Of a stretch of 64,000 nucleotides of DNA, positions 34,609 to 45,787 are shown piece after piece. Position 1 is the first letter of the stretch; every line of letters begins with the position of its first letter. Location of the stretch: contig NC_052350.1 in assembly GCF_009727055.1 (NCBI RefSeq), positions 39,068,414-39,132,413 of the forward strand. The letters are read 5' to 3'. Source of the DNA: Benincasa hispida (taxonomy: Eukaryota; Streptophyta; Magnoliopsida; Cucurbitales; Cucurbitaceae). Under the pieces are notes generated by a model that saw nothing but the letters and a program-made list of their open reading frames with translations, did no database searches and was not told the origin of the DNA. The position numbers and the translations under genes are program-made.

Positions 34609-35605
34609 GAGGGGGCCCATGCCAAAAGGCTTACAACTCTTCCATTCGATCACCTTAAGGTGATCCCGAAAAGGTCTACCTTAAGCACCGTTCGTACATC
34701 CTGATCGTTTCGTGGGAGGGGCCCCACAAAAGGCTTATAACTCTCCATTCGATCACCTAGGGAGGATCCCAGAAAGGTTTTCCTTGTCTCGACTACTCTT
34801 GTATCCTGATCGTCATGGGAGGGGCCCCACAAAGGCTTATAACTCTCCCATTCAATCCACCCTTAGGAAGGATCCCAGAAAGATCTACCTTATTATGTTT
34901 ACTCCCTTGATCAAAATTTGAAAGATAAGGGAAATGTGCCATCGAGTATTGAAGATAGGAGATATGTCATAAAACTTTGAAGATGGGAAGAATATGCCAT
35001 CAAGCTTTTAAGCGGAGTTAGATGGCTAGAGTCGATCTCGCATATAAGGCAAAGTCGGATGGACCAAAGTTGTTCTCGCATATGAGGTGGAGCCGGATGG
35101 ACCAGAGTTGTCCTCACATATGAGGTAGAGCTAGACAAACCAAATTTGATCTCGCATATGAGGTGAAACCACACCCACATTTTTTAGAGGAAGCGAAGCT
35201 ACACAAACATTTTGGAGAAGGGGTGAAGTTGTATCAACATTTTTGGAGAGGAAACGAAACCGCACTACGATTTTAGAGGTGGAGTGAAGTCGTGTCATCA
35301 GTCTGGAGATGAAAGTGAAACCGCGCCATCAGTTTGAGATGAAATAAAGCCACGCCACGACTTTGGAGATGAAGCGAAGTCGCGCCAACATTTTGGAGAG
35401 GAAATGAAACCACACCACGACTTTGGAGATGAAGCAAAATCCGCCATCAGTTTGGAGATGAAGCGAAGCCACGCCACAACTTTGGAGATGAAGCGAACCA
35501 CGCCAGACTTTGGAGATAAAGTGAAACTACGCCAAAATTTTGGAGATGAAGTGAAGCCGTGCCATCAGTTTTAGAGATGAAGCGAAGCCACGCCATGACT
35601 TTGAA
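34609..35605. repeat. right copy of ~1-kb duplication flanking the gap
   Basis: Same order of arrays as 33592-34583 at an offset of about 1015-1026 bases. The array then continues uniquely to ~35710. Confidence 0.85.
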
Positions 35606-35609
35606 GATG

Positions 35610-36530
35610 AAGCGGCCACGCCACGACTTTGAAGATGAAATGAAAGCCGCGTCATCAGTTTGAAGATGAAGCGAACCACGCCAGACTTTGAAGATGAAGC
35701 GAAGCTGCGACATGATTTTTGTAGACCGGAGTCATTGAAGATAGAGTTGGAGCCATGCACATCACCATAAACTTGAAGATTGAAGAAAAATGAAGAAAAC
35801 ATTGAAAGAAAAGAGGAAAAGGAGAGAAAGAAAAGATTAGAGTAGGAGGAGGAGATGAGGATAATGGAGGGGTTTGGGATCTTATTTACAGAGGTTCCTA
35901 GGTTCCATAACAAATTAGAAAATCCGAATCAAATAAAGATTTGATTCAAAATATTAGATTTTTTATTAGATTTCCTAATTTGATTCTATCCTAATTTCAA
36001 ATTAAATTAAACAAATTCCCTATCTAATTTGATTTTATTAGATTTTGTGCTTAAATTTACCTTCAACTAAGATTTGGACATATTCCAAATTTTATTCAAA
36101 TCAAATTTAAATTGTGGATAAAATCACAAATTAAAATTTGGCCGTATTCCAAATTTTATTCAAAATCAAATTATTCAACATTGAGATTAAATTGTAAATA
36201 AAATCTCAAATTAAAATTTGGGCATATTCCAAAATTTCTCCCAAAATCCAAAGACTTTTATCCTCAAGTCAAATTATTAAAGATAAAATCTCAAATTAAA
36301 ATTTGGGCATATTTCAAATTTTATCATAAGATAAAATCTCAAATTAAAATTTGGGCATATTCCAAAATTTATCCCAAATTCAAGTTAAACTTATGTACTA
36401 AATTCATAGTTTGATTGACACATCAATTGAGGTCAAATACAAGAACAAATATATTTGGATTTTAATTCCAACTTTATATTTTTCGAGATTTATCCACCCA
36501 TATATGTGCATAAATCTCAAAAGGGACATT
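35610..36530. repeat. 3' noncoding part of element 1 with ~60-75 bp repeats and PPT
   Basis: After the last GAAGCGAA-type units comes an A/G-rich stretch (35770-35870). Repeats containing TCTCAAATTAAAATTTGGGC ATATTCC follow at about 36190-36370. A purine-rich tract AAAAGGGACATT (36519-36530) lies directly before the right LTR and fits a polypurine tract. Confidence 0.7.
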
Positions 36531-37744
36531 TGTTGAATGAGAAATTTTAGACCAATCACAAGTTACCACGTCATTTATTAAATTAATGACGAAATTTCAA
36601 ATCATTAAATTTGACAAATTTCGATGACGCCACATGATTTTGTCAAATCCGATTAATTGGGCGCAAAGGCTAGACCCATAGACCAACCAAACCCAAGTCC
36701 AACTAATTGGGCCCAAAGGTTAGACCCATGGATCAACCAAGCCCAAGCCCACCTGTGAACTCTATAAATAGAGAAGCTCCCCTCATTTGGAGGGGTCAGC
36801 AATTCTATACTCCAGAGATTATAGGGAATTCTCTACAATCAGAAGACTCCTTGACTCCTGAAGCTGACCACGCTTGAAGACTGAAGCCCTTTGGAGATAC
36901 AAGCATTTTGAAGAGTCATTTGGAGATACAAGCATTCTAAAGACTGAAGTCCTTTGAAGATACAAGCATTCTGACCACGCTTGAAGACTGAAGTCCTTTG
37001 GAAATACAAGCATTCTGAAGACTGAAGTTCTTTGGAGATACAAGCATTCTGAAGACTGAAGTTCTTTGGAGATACAAGCATTCTGAAGACTGAAGTCCTT
37101 TGAAGATACAAGCATTCTGACCACGCTTGAAGACTGAAGTCCTTTGGAGATACAAGCATTCTGAAGCCTAAAGTCCTTTGAAGATACAAGCATTCTGACC
37201 ACGCTTGAAGACTGAAGTTCTTTGAAGATATAAACATTCTTCCAAGACTCGAAGCTTAAGAACATCCACACACCCCGTTTCTAAACATCAAGCGTACTCA
37301 TTCAACCGAGAAAGAATCAAAGGATCAAGTACTAGAGGTCGAACCATATCACATCAAATTAACCTCAACATCAATACCAACTCAAGTTCAACTCCACAAA
37401 ACAAGTTTCTCCGGAAGCCTCGTGCGAACACTAATCCTCCAAGAAGATCAACAAGCCTAAAGGGTTACGATCGTTCAAGAAGATTCAACAAAGCCCAAGG
37501 ACGATCATTAACCCAAAGTCTGATTCTCCCAAAAAGATCAACAAGCCAAAGGCCAATCATCCAGGAGATCAACAAGCCCAAAGGCTGATCGTTCAAGAAG
37601 ATCAACCAACTTAAAGATTATTAGTTTATCTTGAAAGCATCAAAATACTATGTATTAGAGATTGTACTCACTTTCCACAAAATTAATACAAATACAAAGT
37701 TCAAGTTCCACGAAATAAATTTCTCTTGAAATCTCGTGCGAACA
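36531..37744 (+). repeat. 3' LTR of element 1
   Basis: 1214 bp, TGTTGAATG...GAACA, with a TATA box at 36763-36770. Its ~34/44-bp minisatellite (36867-37236) has about 10 units against 4 in the 5' LTR. The 5' half has lost roughly 150-200 bp compared with the left LTR, and its 33-bp repeats are damaged. Confidence 0.9.
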
Positions 37745-37890
37745 ATAGTAAATGTGACAGATTCATAATTTTAAGTAAACGTGATTAAAAGCAATCTAAT
37801 TACGTTTGCTATTGTGATATATTACGATTGATCTATCAATTGAATCCCATTACGATTATATCAATTTTGATTACAATTTCTATATTTATG
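37745..37890. repeat. ~1.2-kb repeat family, copy A right part
   Basis: ATAGTAAATGTGACAGATTC continues exactly where 28175 stopped, judged against copies B (46236) and C (54986). It ends near TTACAATTTCTATATTTATGG. Confidence 0.8.
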
Positions 37891-39460
37891 GAAGCAAAAC
37901 AATTGCTAAACATCATTAAAGGAAGTTTGATATCTTGCATTATTTGACATAAGATTTGGAGGCTTCACATATGAGTTCTAAGAAGTGTAAAATTGTTGGT
38001 TCCTTTAGTCCAAGATTAGATAGGGAGTAAAGGGATGACATCTAAGCAGATTGTATGCTTAGGTATGATATAGATTCAAAGGTGAAAGATATAGATAACA
38101 AGAATGAAATGTTGAGAGAGATTATGAAGTATTAGTTAAAAAATGACAAAAAAAATGACAAAATTCAAGTTTGTATGAATTAACAGACTTAAAATAAGAA
38201 AACTATTGCTTAGAAGGAACTAATTTTCTATCTCAGTTATTAGTGAACTATTAGATGAATTCTAGTGACAAAAACTTGAAATAGAATAAAAACTAAGTAT
38301 TTATTTATTTATTTATTATTTTTTTTATGGGTGACCCTTTCAGAAGAGACTTTACGATTAACAGCCCGTCCTCCACAAACGTTGAAATCTAACCTTCTTG
38401 TTACATTAGAATGCACTATCAAATTTTATAACTTATCGCATAAGGGATGAACATGTCTATTGTAGCCCTAATGCGATGACTATCTCTATGCAATCTTCAT
38501 CTTTTTCAGAAAATCCCAACAATCTATTAGAAAAATAGGGAAACACAACATTTTATAACGTATTGTGTTAGGGATGACCATATAGTCTTAATGCAATGAC
38601 CATCTCTCGGGATCTTCATTTTTCTCACAAAAAAAAAAAAAAAAAAACTGTGAAAAAAATGAGGAAAACACAACATAAAATAAAATTTATGATAGAGATG
38701 ACCATTATGTTGAGGCTATGATAAACATGACTATCCATAACGTGATAAGTTATTAAATGCGATAACACTCTAATATAAGTGGAAGCTTAGATTTCATATA
38801 TTTGTGGGAACAGATAATTATTCATAAGGGAACCTGTGAACGGGTCATCTGTAAAAAAAAAAAAAAAAAGGAAAAAAACTCATAAAAACTCATTTTTCAT
38901 TTCCATTGTTCTCAAACGAAAAGAAAAGAGAAGGTTTCTTATGTTTTTTTTTCCTCCTAAAAAGATATTTAAGTTCTTATGAGTTGTAACAAAAAGATTG
39001 ATATGATTTGCAAAATACGTACAAAAAAAGATGTGTGATGATGCCAAAAGGTAAATTCAAATGTAAATATAAATCTGTGACAACAAACATTTTCATATAC
39101 ACCATCTTAAATATCATTTTAAGAATTATTTCAATCAATTGTAATGTAATTTTTACAATGGATGGTTTGTCTAATTATTAACTATATGAGAAAATTTACA
39201 TATTAACCCATTAATAACAAAAAAAAAAAAAAAAAGATTGATCTTTATTTATTTATTTATTTCTTGGTAGGTCAATTATGCCTAATCTTATTTCAATTTA
39301 TCACCATTGCCCTAGCCCTTTCAACATATTTCAGAATCCACATTTTCTATTAATTCGAAACATAAGTTTCTAGTATTTTTTTTTTTAAAAAAGAAAAATT
39401 CTAATTAACTACATAGTGGGATAGTAATTTGGCTTTTCTTTATTTTTTTAAATTAGAAAA
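37891..39460. other. spacer with a ~115-bp direct repeat
   Basis: 37960-38170 reads like a much decayed coding sequence, but I could not recognise it. 38400-38620 contains two diverged units (TTTTATAACTTATCGCATAAGGGATGA / TTTTATAACGTATTGTG...) with the shared GATGACCAT, TAATGC and ATCTTCAT blocks. The rest is AT-rich. Confidence 0.4.
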
Positions 39461-39464
39461 ATTA

Positions 39465-39950
39465 CATATTTAGTCATTTGAAACAGAAGACTAAGTGTGT
39501 TTAGTCCCGAAATTATTCAAATATATCTTTTTAGTTCCTAAATTTTTATGAATAGGTATATTTAGTTCTTAAATTTTCAAAATGTAACTTTCTAGACTAC
39601 AGTTTTTAGAAATATGTTAAAAAAGTTTCTAAAGTATTTGTTTTTATTTTAAATAATTCTATGACATTTTAAATTAGAAAATAATTTTAATAACAAAATT
39701 TCTGAGGAGATAACTCTTTAAATTCTTTTTCTGTTTTAAAATGTTATATAATTTTCTTACAATAATAAAAAAATTGCTTCAAAAACCTTTTCAAGCTATT
39801 CTCAAAAAATTAAAAATTTGGAGAGTCAAAATTAGATCAAATATACCTAAAAATTGGAAGACTAAAATTGTACAATTTAAAAACTCAAAATCCAACACAT
39901 ATATTCCTAAAAAAAACCTTATTTTTTCCTTTTAAATATTAGATGACTTA
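39465..39950. mobile_element. fold-back element
   Basis: The left arm has repeated TTTAGT-C/T-C blocks (TTTAGTCCCGAAATTATTC, TTTTTAGTTCCTAAATTTTT). The right arm has their complements (AAAAATTGGAAGACTAAAAT, TTTAAAAACTCAAAATCC). The arms are ~120 bp around a centre near 39690. Noncoding. Confidence 0.55.
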
Positions 39951-40164
39951 ATTTTACAAATATAATTCTTTCTGTCTTATTATTAGTAGAATGAATATGT
40001 GTTATACAGGTAAAATCTTGTTTTAATTTAGACTTTAAAAATAATAATTAATTTCATTTATGTAATAAATAAATAATATGTAAACTATGTTTTTATGATC
40101 ATAAATTTTTAATAAAAGTAAACTACTTGATTTTATCTATATAGAAAATAGACACCAATGTAGT

Positions 40165-41162
40165 TGTTGAAGGAGAAATTTTAGACCAATCATAAATTGC
40201 CACGTCATTCACTAAATTAATTGCGAAATTCAAAATGATTGAATTTGGGATCAATTAAAAGTTGACACGTGCTGAAATTGAAGTTGAAGACATAAATTGG
40301 AGAATTCCGATGATGCCACGTGTTTTCATCACAAGTGTTGGATTGAGTGAAATTAATTTGGCTCAATTTGATATTATAATTTGGGCTAAAGTCCAGTTGA
40401 GCCTAAAAATGGGCTCAATTTAACCCAAATGTCAAAGTAGGTGCAAGCCCAACTAATTGGGCCAAAGGGTCAGACCCATGCACTAACCAAGCCCAAACCC
40501 ATGAAGCTTCAGAGAACTCTATAAATAGAGGAGCTCTATTCATTTGTGAGGTCAAAAATTTTATACTTCAGAGGGTCTAGAGATAATTATCCCAACAATC
40601 AGAAGACTTCCTAACTCTTGAAGTTGACCACACTTGAAGACTGAAGTCCTTTAGAAATTCAAGTATTCTTCCAAGACTTCAATTCCAAGAACATCATGCG
40701 CTTCGTTTCCTCAAATCAAGCGTACGCATTCGACTGAGAGATAATCAAATGATCAAGTACTAGAGATCGAACTACATCGCATCAAATCAACATCAACACA
40801 AACACAAGTTCAATTCCAAGAAATAAGTTTCTCTGGAAACCTCGTGTGGACACTGATCCTCCAAGAAGATCATTAAGCCCAAAGGTCGATCATCCAAGAA
40901 GATCATCAAGCCCAAATACCGATCACCCAAGAAGATCAATAAGTCTAAAGGCCGATCATCTAAGAAAATCATCAAGCCCAAAGGTCAATCATCCAAGAAG
41001 ATCAACAAGCCCAAAGGTCGACCATCCAAGAAGATCAAGATTAAAGATTAAAGTTTATTTTGAAAGCATAAAAAAATTATGTATTAGAGATTATACTGAA
41101 ATTAATACAAATACAAAGTTCAACTCCACGAAGCAAGTTTCTTTGGAAACCTCGTGCAAACA
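40165..41162 (+). repeat. 5' LTR of element 2
   Basis: 998 bp, TGTTGAAGG...AAACA. It has a TATA box at 40520-40527 and a single unit of the 34-bp minisatellite (~40640). Five to six 33-bp units (40861-41040) lie in a frame that stays open. Confidence 0.85.
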
Positions 41163-41232
41163 AATTGGCACGTCCGGTGAAACATCTCTACCTCTCATTA
41201 CTCTCTCATTATCCAAATCAACAGATCAACAA

Positions 41233-42720
41233 ATGACACCAAAAAAAGCCGCGTCCAAAGCTACCATTGCAAGAGGCGCTTACATGGGACTTGTCATCTA
41301 CAACCATTCAAAAGAGATTATGCAAGAACAAGAACAAAGTTCTGTCCTCACAAAGAAAAGCTGGGAGCAACTAATGGAATCTCCTAAAGATAGGATCTTC
41401 ATAAGAGAAAATCCCTTATTCGACAATTATGCTCTTACTTCTGATCAATTAGAGAAAGAATCACACTTTAATATAGTGTCTGTCATGATGGTTGACATAA
41501 CGGCTGAGTCAACCATGGCTGAGATGGAGAGAAAGATAATTTTCCTAATGAAAGCTATAGAGGAGCGATATCATGAAATCACTGCCTTAAGAGAACAGAT
41601 ATAGGCTTGTGAAGCTTCTGAGTCGAGTCAAACTCCTGCTATCAAAGCTAATGACAAAGGGAAGATCGTGTGTCAAGAAAATCAATCGCAACAATCAACT
41701 TCTATTGCTTCCTTATCAGTCTAGCAATTGCAAGATATAATCATCAACTCCATCAGAGCTCAGTATGGAGGCCGTCTTAGACTTCTTTTATATACTCCAA
41801 GTTGTACACTAAGAGAATCGACAACCTGATAATGCCTGTTGGGTACCAACCTCCAAAGTTTCAGCTGTTTGATGGAAAGGGAAATTTGAATAACATGTTA
41901 CTCACTTCGTCGAAATCTGCGAAAATGCAGGAACCAGAGGAGACCAGCTAGTCAAGCATTTCATTAGTACTTTGAAAAGGAATGCTTTCGATTGATATAC
42001 TAATTTAGAGCTGGAAGTGATTGACAATTGGGAACAGTTGGAAAGAGAGTTCCTCAATCGCTTTTATAACACTAGGCGTATTGTCAACTTGATGGAGCTG
42101 ACAAGCACCAAGCAGTGAAAGGAGAGCCGATCATCTTTTGCATCAACTGATGGAGATCTCTAAGTTTGGATTGCAAAGATAGACTCATTGAATTATTCGC
42201 AGTGGAGATGTGCACCTAAGGCATGCATTGGGAGCTTCTCTACATTCTACAAGGAATTAAACCTCGTACATTTGAGGAGTTAGAGACATGCACTCATGAC
42301 ATGGAGTTAAGCATTGCCAATAGGGGAAACTAAAGATTTCCTAGTCTCTGAAGGGAGAAAAGACAAGAATGAAACTAAGGGCACTGAAAAGATCATGGAT
42401 AGTGCCATCAAATAATCTATGGTCATTCATGCAACCCTGCTGAAATTTTCCTCCAAAGGAAAAGAAACAAAATTTGAAAGAAAACACAAAGGGGGCGAGA
42501 AGCGTTGCCCAACTCTTAAAGAAAGACAAGAGAAGGTTTATCCATTCCCTGGCTCTTATGTTGCAGACATGTTGGAGTAACCGTTAGAGAAACAACTCAT
42601 TCAACTACTAGAATGCAAGTGACTAGAGCAATTAGGAAAAATAGATGATCCTGACCACTGTAAATATCATTGGGTCGTTAGCCACCTAGTTGAGAAATGT
42701 TTCGTGCTAAAGAAGCTAAT
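41233..42720 (+). pseudogene. decayed gag of element 2
   Basis: The ATG at 41233 opens 123 intact codons (MTPKKAASKATIARGAYMGL ... ITALREQI), better preserved than in element 1. After the TAG at 41602 the gag domain is readable with frameshifts and stops ([42 protein letters not shown] end). The open frame continues upstream without a stop to 40753 but has no ATG there. Confidence 0.8.
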
Positions 42721-43089
42721 TCTAAAGTTGGCTCATGAAAAAAGTTTGAGTTGGATATTGATGAAGTAGCTCAGACAAATCATGTTGTAGTAGAGCTTGA
42801 TGAAGTAGCTCAAACAAATCACATTACAGTAGCGACGACTTCAAGTGTTCCAATGCTGTCTGCGTCTTACGATCAAAGAGAAAGCCTGATCCAGTTTGAA
42901 ACCTTTGAGCCTATAGTTGTTCAATTTTAACAAGAGAATCAAACGACAGACTCTTAAAAGAAAGATGAGCTTTTTGAAGATAACGACAAAGGGTGGATCC
43001 TCATGACTTGTTGAAAGAGAGGAAAGTCAAATTCTACCCCAAAGAAGTTACGCTTCCATCAAAATTACAGAAGAGGAAGTAAGGCCAAG

Positions 43090-43760
43090 AGACAAAAAAG
43101 AAAAAGAGGACATGGAAGCCTAAGCCTGCTAAGGAAGAAGACGAGGACTTCCCTCAACGTTAATGACCATTGGCTTTGGCAGAATTCTTCCCAAGGAACT
43201 TCCTCGATAATCATTCAAAGGAAGTATTAAAAGTTATTGTATGTCATGCTGTCAGCACAGAGGAAGTCGACAACAATCATGTAACTGTTGAAGAAGTTAG
43301 TGGTTCAAAAGAAACTAAGCAAAGAGCTTCTGTCTTCGATCATATCAAACCTTCAACTATTCGATCTTCAGTCTTCCAAAGATTGTGTATGACCACGATG
43401 AATGAAGAAAACCAATGCTCAGCGTCTTCTTGCACTCGAACTTTAGCCTTCAAAAGGCTAAGTATCTCCATGCCAAAGAAAGATCGGTCTTCTGCTTCTG
43501 CTTTTAATTGTCTCAAGATGATAAGTGATCAACATAAAAGAAAGATGAAAACGTTGAAGGCAAAACCATTTCATGAAGAAAACAACGACGAAAAGATTCA
43601 TAGGGTTGTCCCTTCACACATGAAGAGGAAGAAAGTTGTCTGTTGATATAAATACAAAAGGTTCCTTGATGGTGAAGGGCAAAACTCATCATACTGAAAA
43701 ATTCTACAAATGAAGAGGATGATCAAATCCAGGATGAAATAAAAGCTTCTGAAGTTTAAA
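43090..43760 (+). pseudogene. gag C-terminal region of element 2
   Basis: Collinear with 31196-31837: EVDNNHVTVEEV, SVFDHI, SVFQRL, AFKRLSIS, SAFNCL and IHRVVPSHMKRK. The frame breaks near 43640, and the sequence then continues as VNTKGSL-like remnants. This second copy shows the block is a family feature. Confidence 0.65.
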
Positions 43761-43834
43761 TATAGAATATCCTTATCGCAAGAGTCTAAATTGCATGTTG
43801 CTCCTGGCCCGCATGAGGTGAATGACCAAAAAAA

Positions 43835-44010
43835 TATTCTTTTAAACTACGTTATGACTTGATCTCTATCATTATAAAGGATATGTAGGTAGCTTGAAGG
43901 AAACTTTAATTCAATCCAGATAAAAAGAAAAAAATCCTCTTGAACTACATCATGCCTTGATCCCTTTCTTCAAGGGTACGTAGGCAACTTAAAGAAATTT
44001 AAGTTTAGTT
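43835..44010 (+). repeat. GATCCCT...GGATACGTAGGCA motif copies in element 2
   Basis: Two clear copies of the post-gag motif also seen three times at 31927-32204. Confidence 0.7.
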
Positions 44011-44069
44011 CATAAAAAAGAAGTGACACAATCACCTTACGTGCTAAAAAAAAAGGATGTTGTTCACCT

Positions 44070-44260
44070 CTACTGGGGGGCAATACAACAAATTAAAGAC
44101 GTTCATCTCTACTAAAGTCAACACAACAAATTGAAGATGTTCATCGCTATTGGGGCAACACAACAAATTGAAGATGTTCATCCCTACTGGGGGTAAAACA
44201 ACAAATTGAAGATGTTCATCCTTATTGGAGGAAACACAACAAATTGAAGACACATGTTGT
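44070..44260 (+). repeat. ~42-bp tandem array, about 5 units
   Basis: Units contain ACAACAAATTGAAGATGTTC ATC and a G-rich CTACTGGGGG-like end. Only a single related unit is seen in element 1 (~32280). Confidence 0.8.
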
Positions 44261-44399
44261 CTGCACGATGTTACAAAGGTCAAATGTGTACAATAGGGTT
44301 ATCGCTAGAAAATTCAATCATCTTTTCGCTCACTTAAATAAAGAAGCATTGTTAGGTGTTGCTTACTTCAAGTTCAAAGCATCACTCATCTATAGTTCA

Positions 44400-45345
44400 A
44401 CTTTTCATCTTTAGCTTTAGAGTTCTTCAAGATCAGTTCAAAAGTTTTGCCGATGCTTCTTAAAGTTCAAGTTTGAAGGATTTGTCTATGCTTCATCAAT
44501 TTTAAAGCTCAGAGACTTCATTGTTGCTTCTTCATTTTTAAGTTTAAGGCATCTTTTATCTTCAACGTTGGGGTTTCGCTCATATGAAGTGGCATTTAAT
44601 CTTCAAATTTTGGTATGGCTCGCTTCACTTTACTTCACTTGCTCAAGATCGGAGGTTTCGACGATGCATCTTCAAAATCAAGCTTGGCAAATTCGCCGAT
44701 CCTTCTTCAAATTCAAGTTCAAAGGATTAGTCAATGCTTCATCAAATTTAAGCTCAGATGTTTCTCCTCCATCTTCAAATTCAGAGGTTTCGTCGATAGT
44801 CTTCCATCCTCAAGTTCAGAGGCTTGGTCGATGCCCCTCCATCTCCAAGTTTAGAGGCTTCGTCGATACTTCTCCATCTTCAAGTTTAGAGGGTTCGTTG
44901 ATGCTTCTCTATCTTCGAGTTTCTAGGTTTCGTTGATGCTTCTCCATCTTCAAGTTTAGAGGCTCTGTTAATGCTCCCTCATCTTCAAGTTCAGAGGCTT
45001 CGTCGATGCTACTCCATCTTTAAGTTCAGAGGTTTCATCGATGTTCCTCCGTCTTCAATTTTAGAAGTTTCTTCGATGTTTCTCCATCTTCAAGTTTAGA
45101 GGCTTCATCGACGCACTTCCATCTTCAAGTTTAAAGGCTTCATCGATGCTTCTCTATCTTTAAGTTCAGAGGCTTCATCAGTACTCCTTCATCTTCAAAT
45201 TCAGAGGCTTCATCTATGCTCTTTCATTTTTAAGTTCAAAGGCTTCATCAATGCTTCTCCATCTCCAAGTTTAGAGGCTTCGTCGATGCTCCATCTTCAT
45301 GCTCAAGTTTGGAGGCTTTGCAATATCATCTTCATGCCTATGTCG
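44400..45345 (+). repeat. ~35-bp tandem array, about 20 units
   Basis: Units resemble CATCTTCAAGTTTAGAGGCT TCGTCGATGCTTCTC, the same motif as the array at 32395-32960 but longer. Short open frames here are by-products. Confidence 0.85.
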
Positions 45346-45419
45346 CAAAGTCAAGCTTAATGTGGAAGACGAAAAGTCAGGTCCGATGCAGAGGGTGGAA
45401 AATCAAGTCCGATGCAACT

Positions 45420-45787
45420 AGTGGAAAGAAAAGTTTGATGTGACTTTGCTTCATCAAGTCTAATCTTCATGGCTTCGCCTCATTCACGAGATCAAGTTTG
45501 GTTTGCCTTGCTTCGCGTCATATGCAAGATTAAGTTCGGTTCGTCTGGCTCCACCTCATACGCGAGATCAACTATGGTCTTCTTAGCTCTACGTCATATG
45601 TGAGATCAAGTTCGATGCGCCTGACTCCACCTCATATGCAAGATCAAGCTTGATCCTCATGGATTTGCCCTATAGCGAGATCAAGTTCGAGTTGTCTGGT
45701 TTCGTCTCATCTGCAAGATCGCATCTGGTTTTCTTGATTCCGCCTCATATGCTAGATCAAGTTCGGTTCGCCTGGTTCTGCCTCATA
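45420..45787 (+). repeat. ~45-bp tandem array, about 8 units
   Basis: Units carry CTCATATGCGAGATCAAGTT CGG...CTGGCTCCAC. This is the reverse complement of the TCGCATATGAGGTGGAGCCG units in element 1 (33985-34150). Confidence 0.8.

Larger units (their letters stand above)
28176..37744 (+). mobile_element. nonautonomous gag-only LTR retrotransposon, element 1
   Basis: Two long LTRs (28176-29356 and 36531-37744) begin TGTTGAATGAGAAA and end ...ACA. They are flanked by ACAGT (28171-28175) and ATAGT (37745-37749), a five-base duplication with one change. A PBS-like TTGGCATGCC follows the left LTR, and a purine-rich AAAAGGGACATT precedes the right one. Inside are a decayed gag and a conserved C-terminal ORF, then several kb of tandem arrays. 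I found no protease, reverse transcriptase, RNase H or integrase. This fits the TR-GAG class of gypsy-dependent elements. The true length is probably ~1 kb shorter because of the artefact around 34584-34608. Confidence 0.9.
40165..45787 (+). mobile_element. truncated gag-only LTR retrotransposon, element 2
   Basis: Same family as element 1: LTR start TGTTGAAGGAGAAA, PBS-like TTGGCACGTCC at 41165, decayed gag, conserved C-terminal ORF and tandem arrays. No right LTR is found; the sequence stops at ~45787, where repeat copy B begins. No pol genes were seen. Confidence 0.85.

Noticed and set aside
36819..37271. Overlapping minus-strand frames of 132-150 codons
   Set aside because: They are by-products of the LTR minisatellite and run against the direction of the element.
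37960..38250. Possible decayed protein-coding stretch
   Set aside because: Readings are short, broken by many stops and unlike any family I could name.
28176..45787. Possibility of integrated pararetrovirus sequence
   Set aside because: No movement protein, coat zinc finger or reverse transcriptase was seen; the LTRs, target duplication and gag fit retrotransposons.
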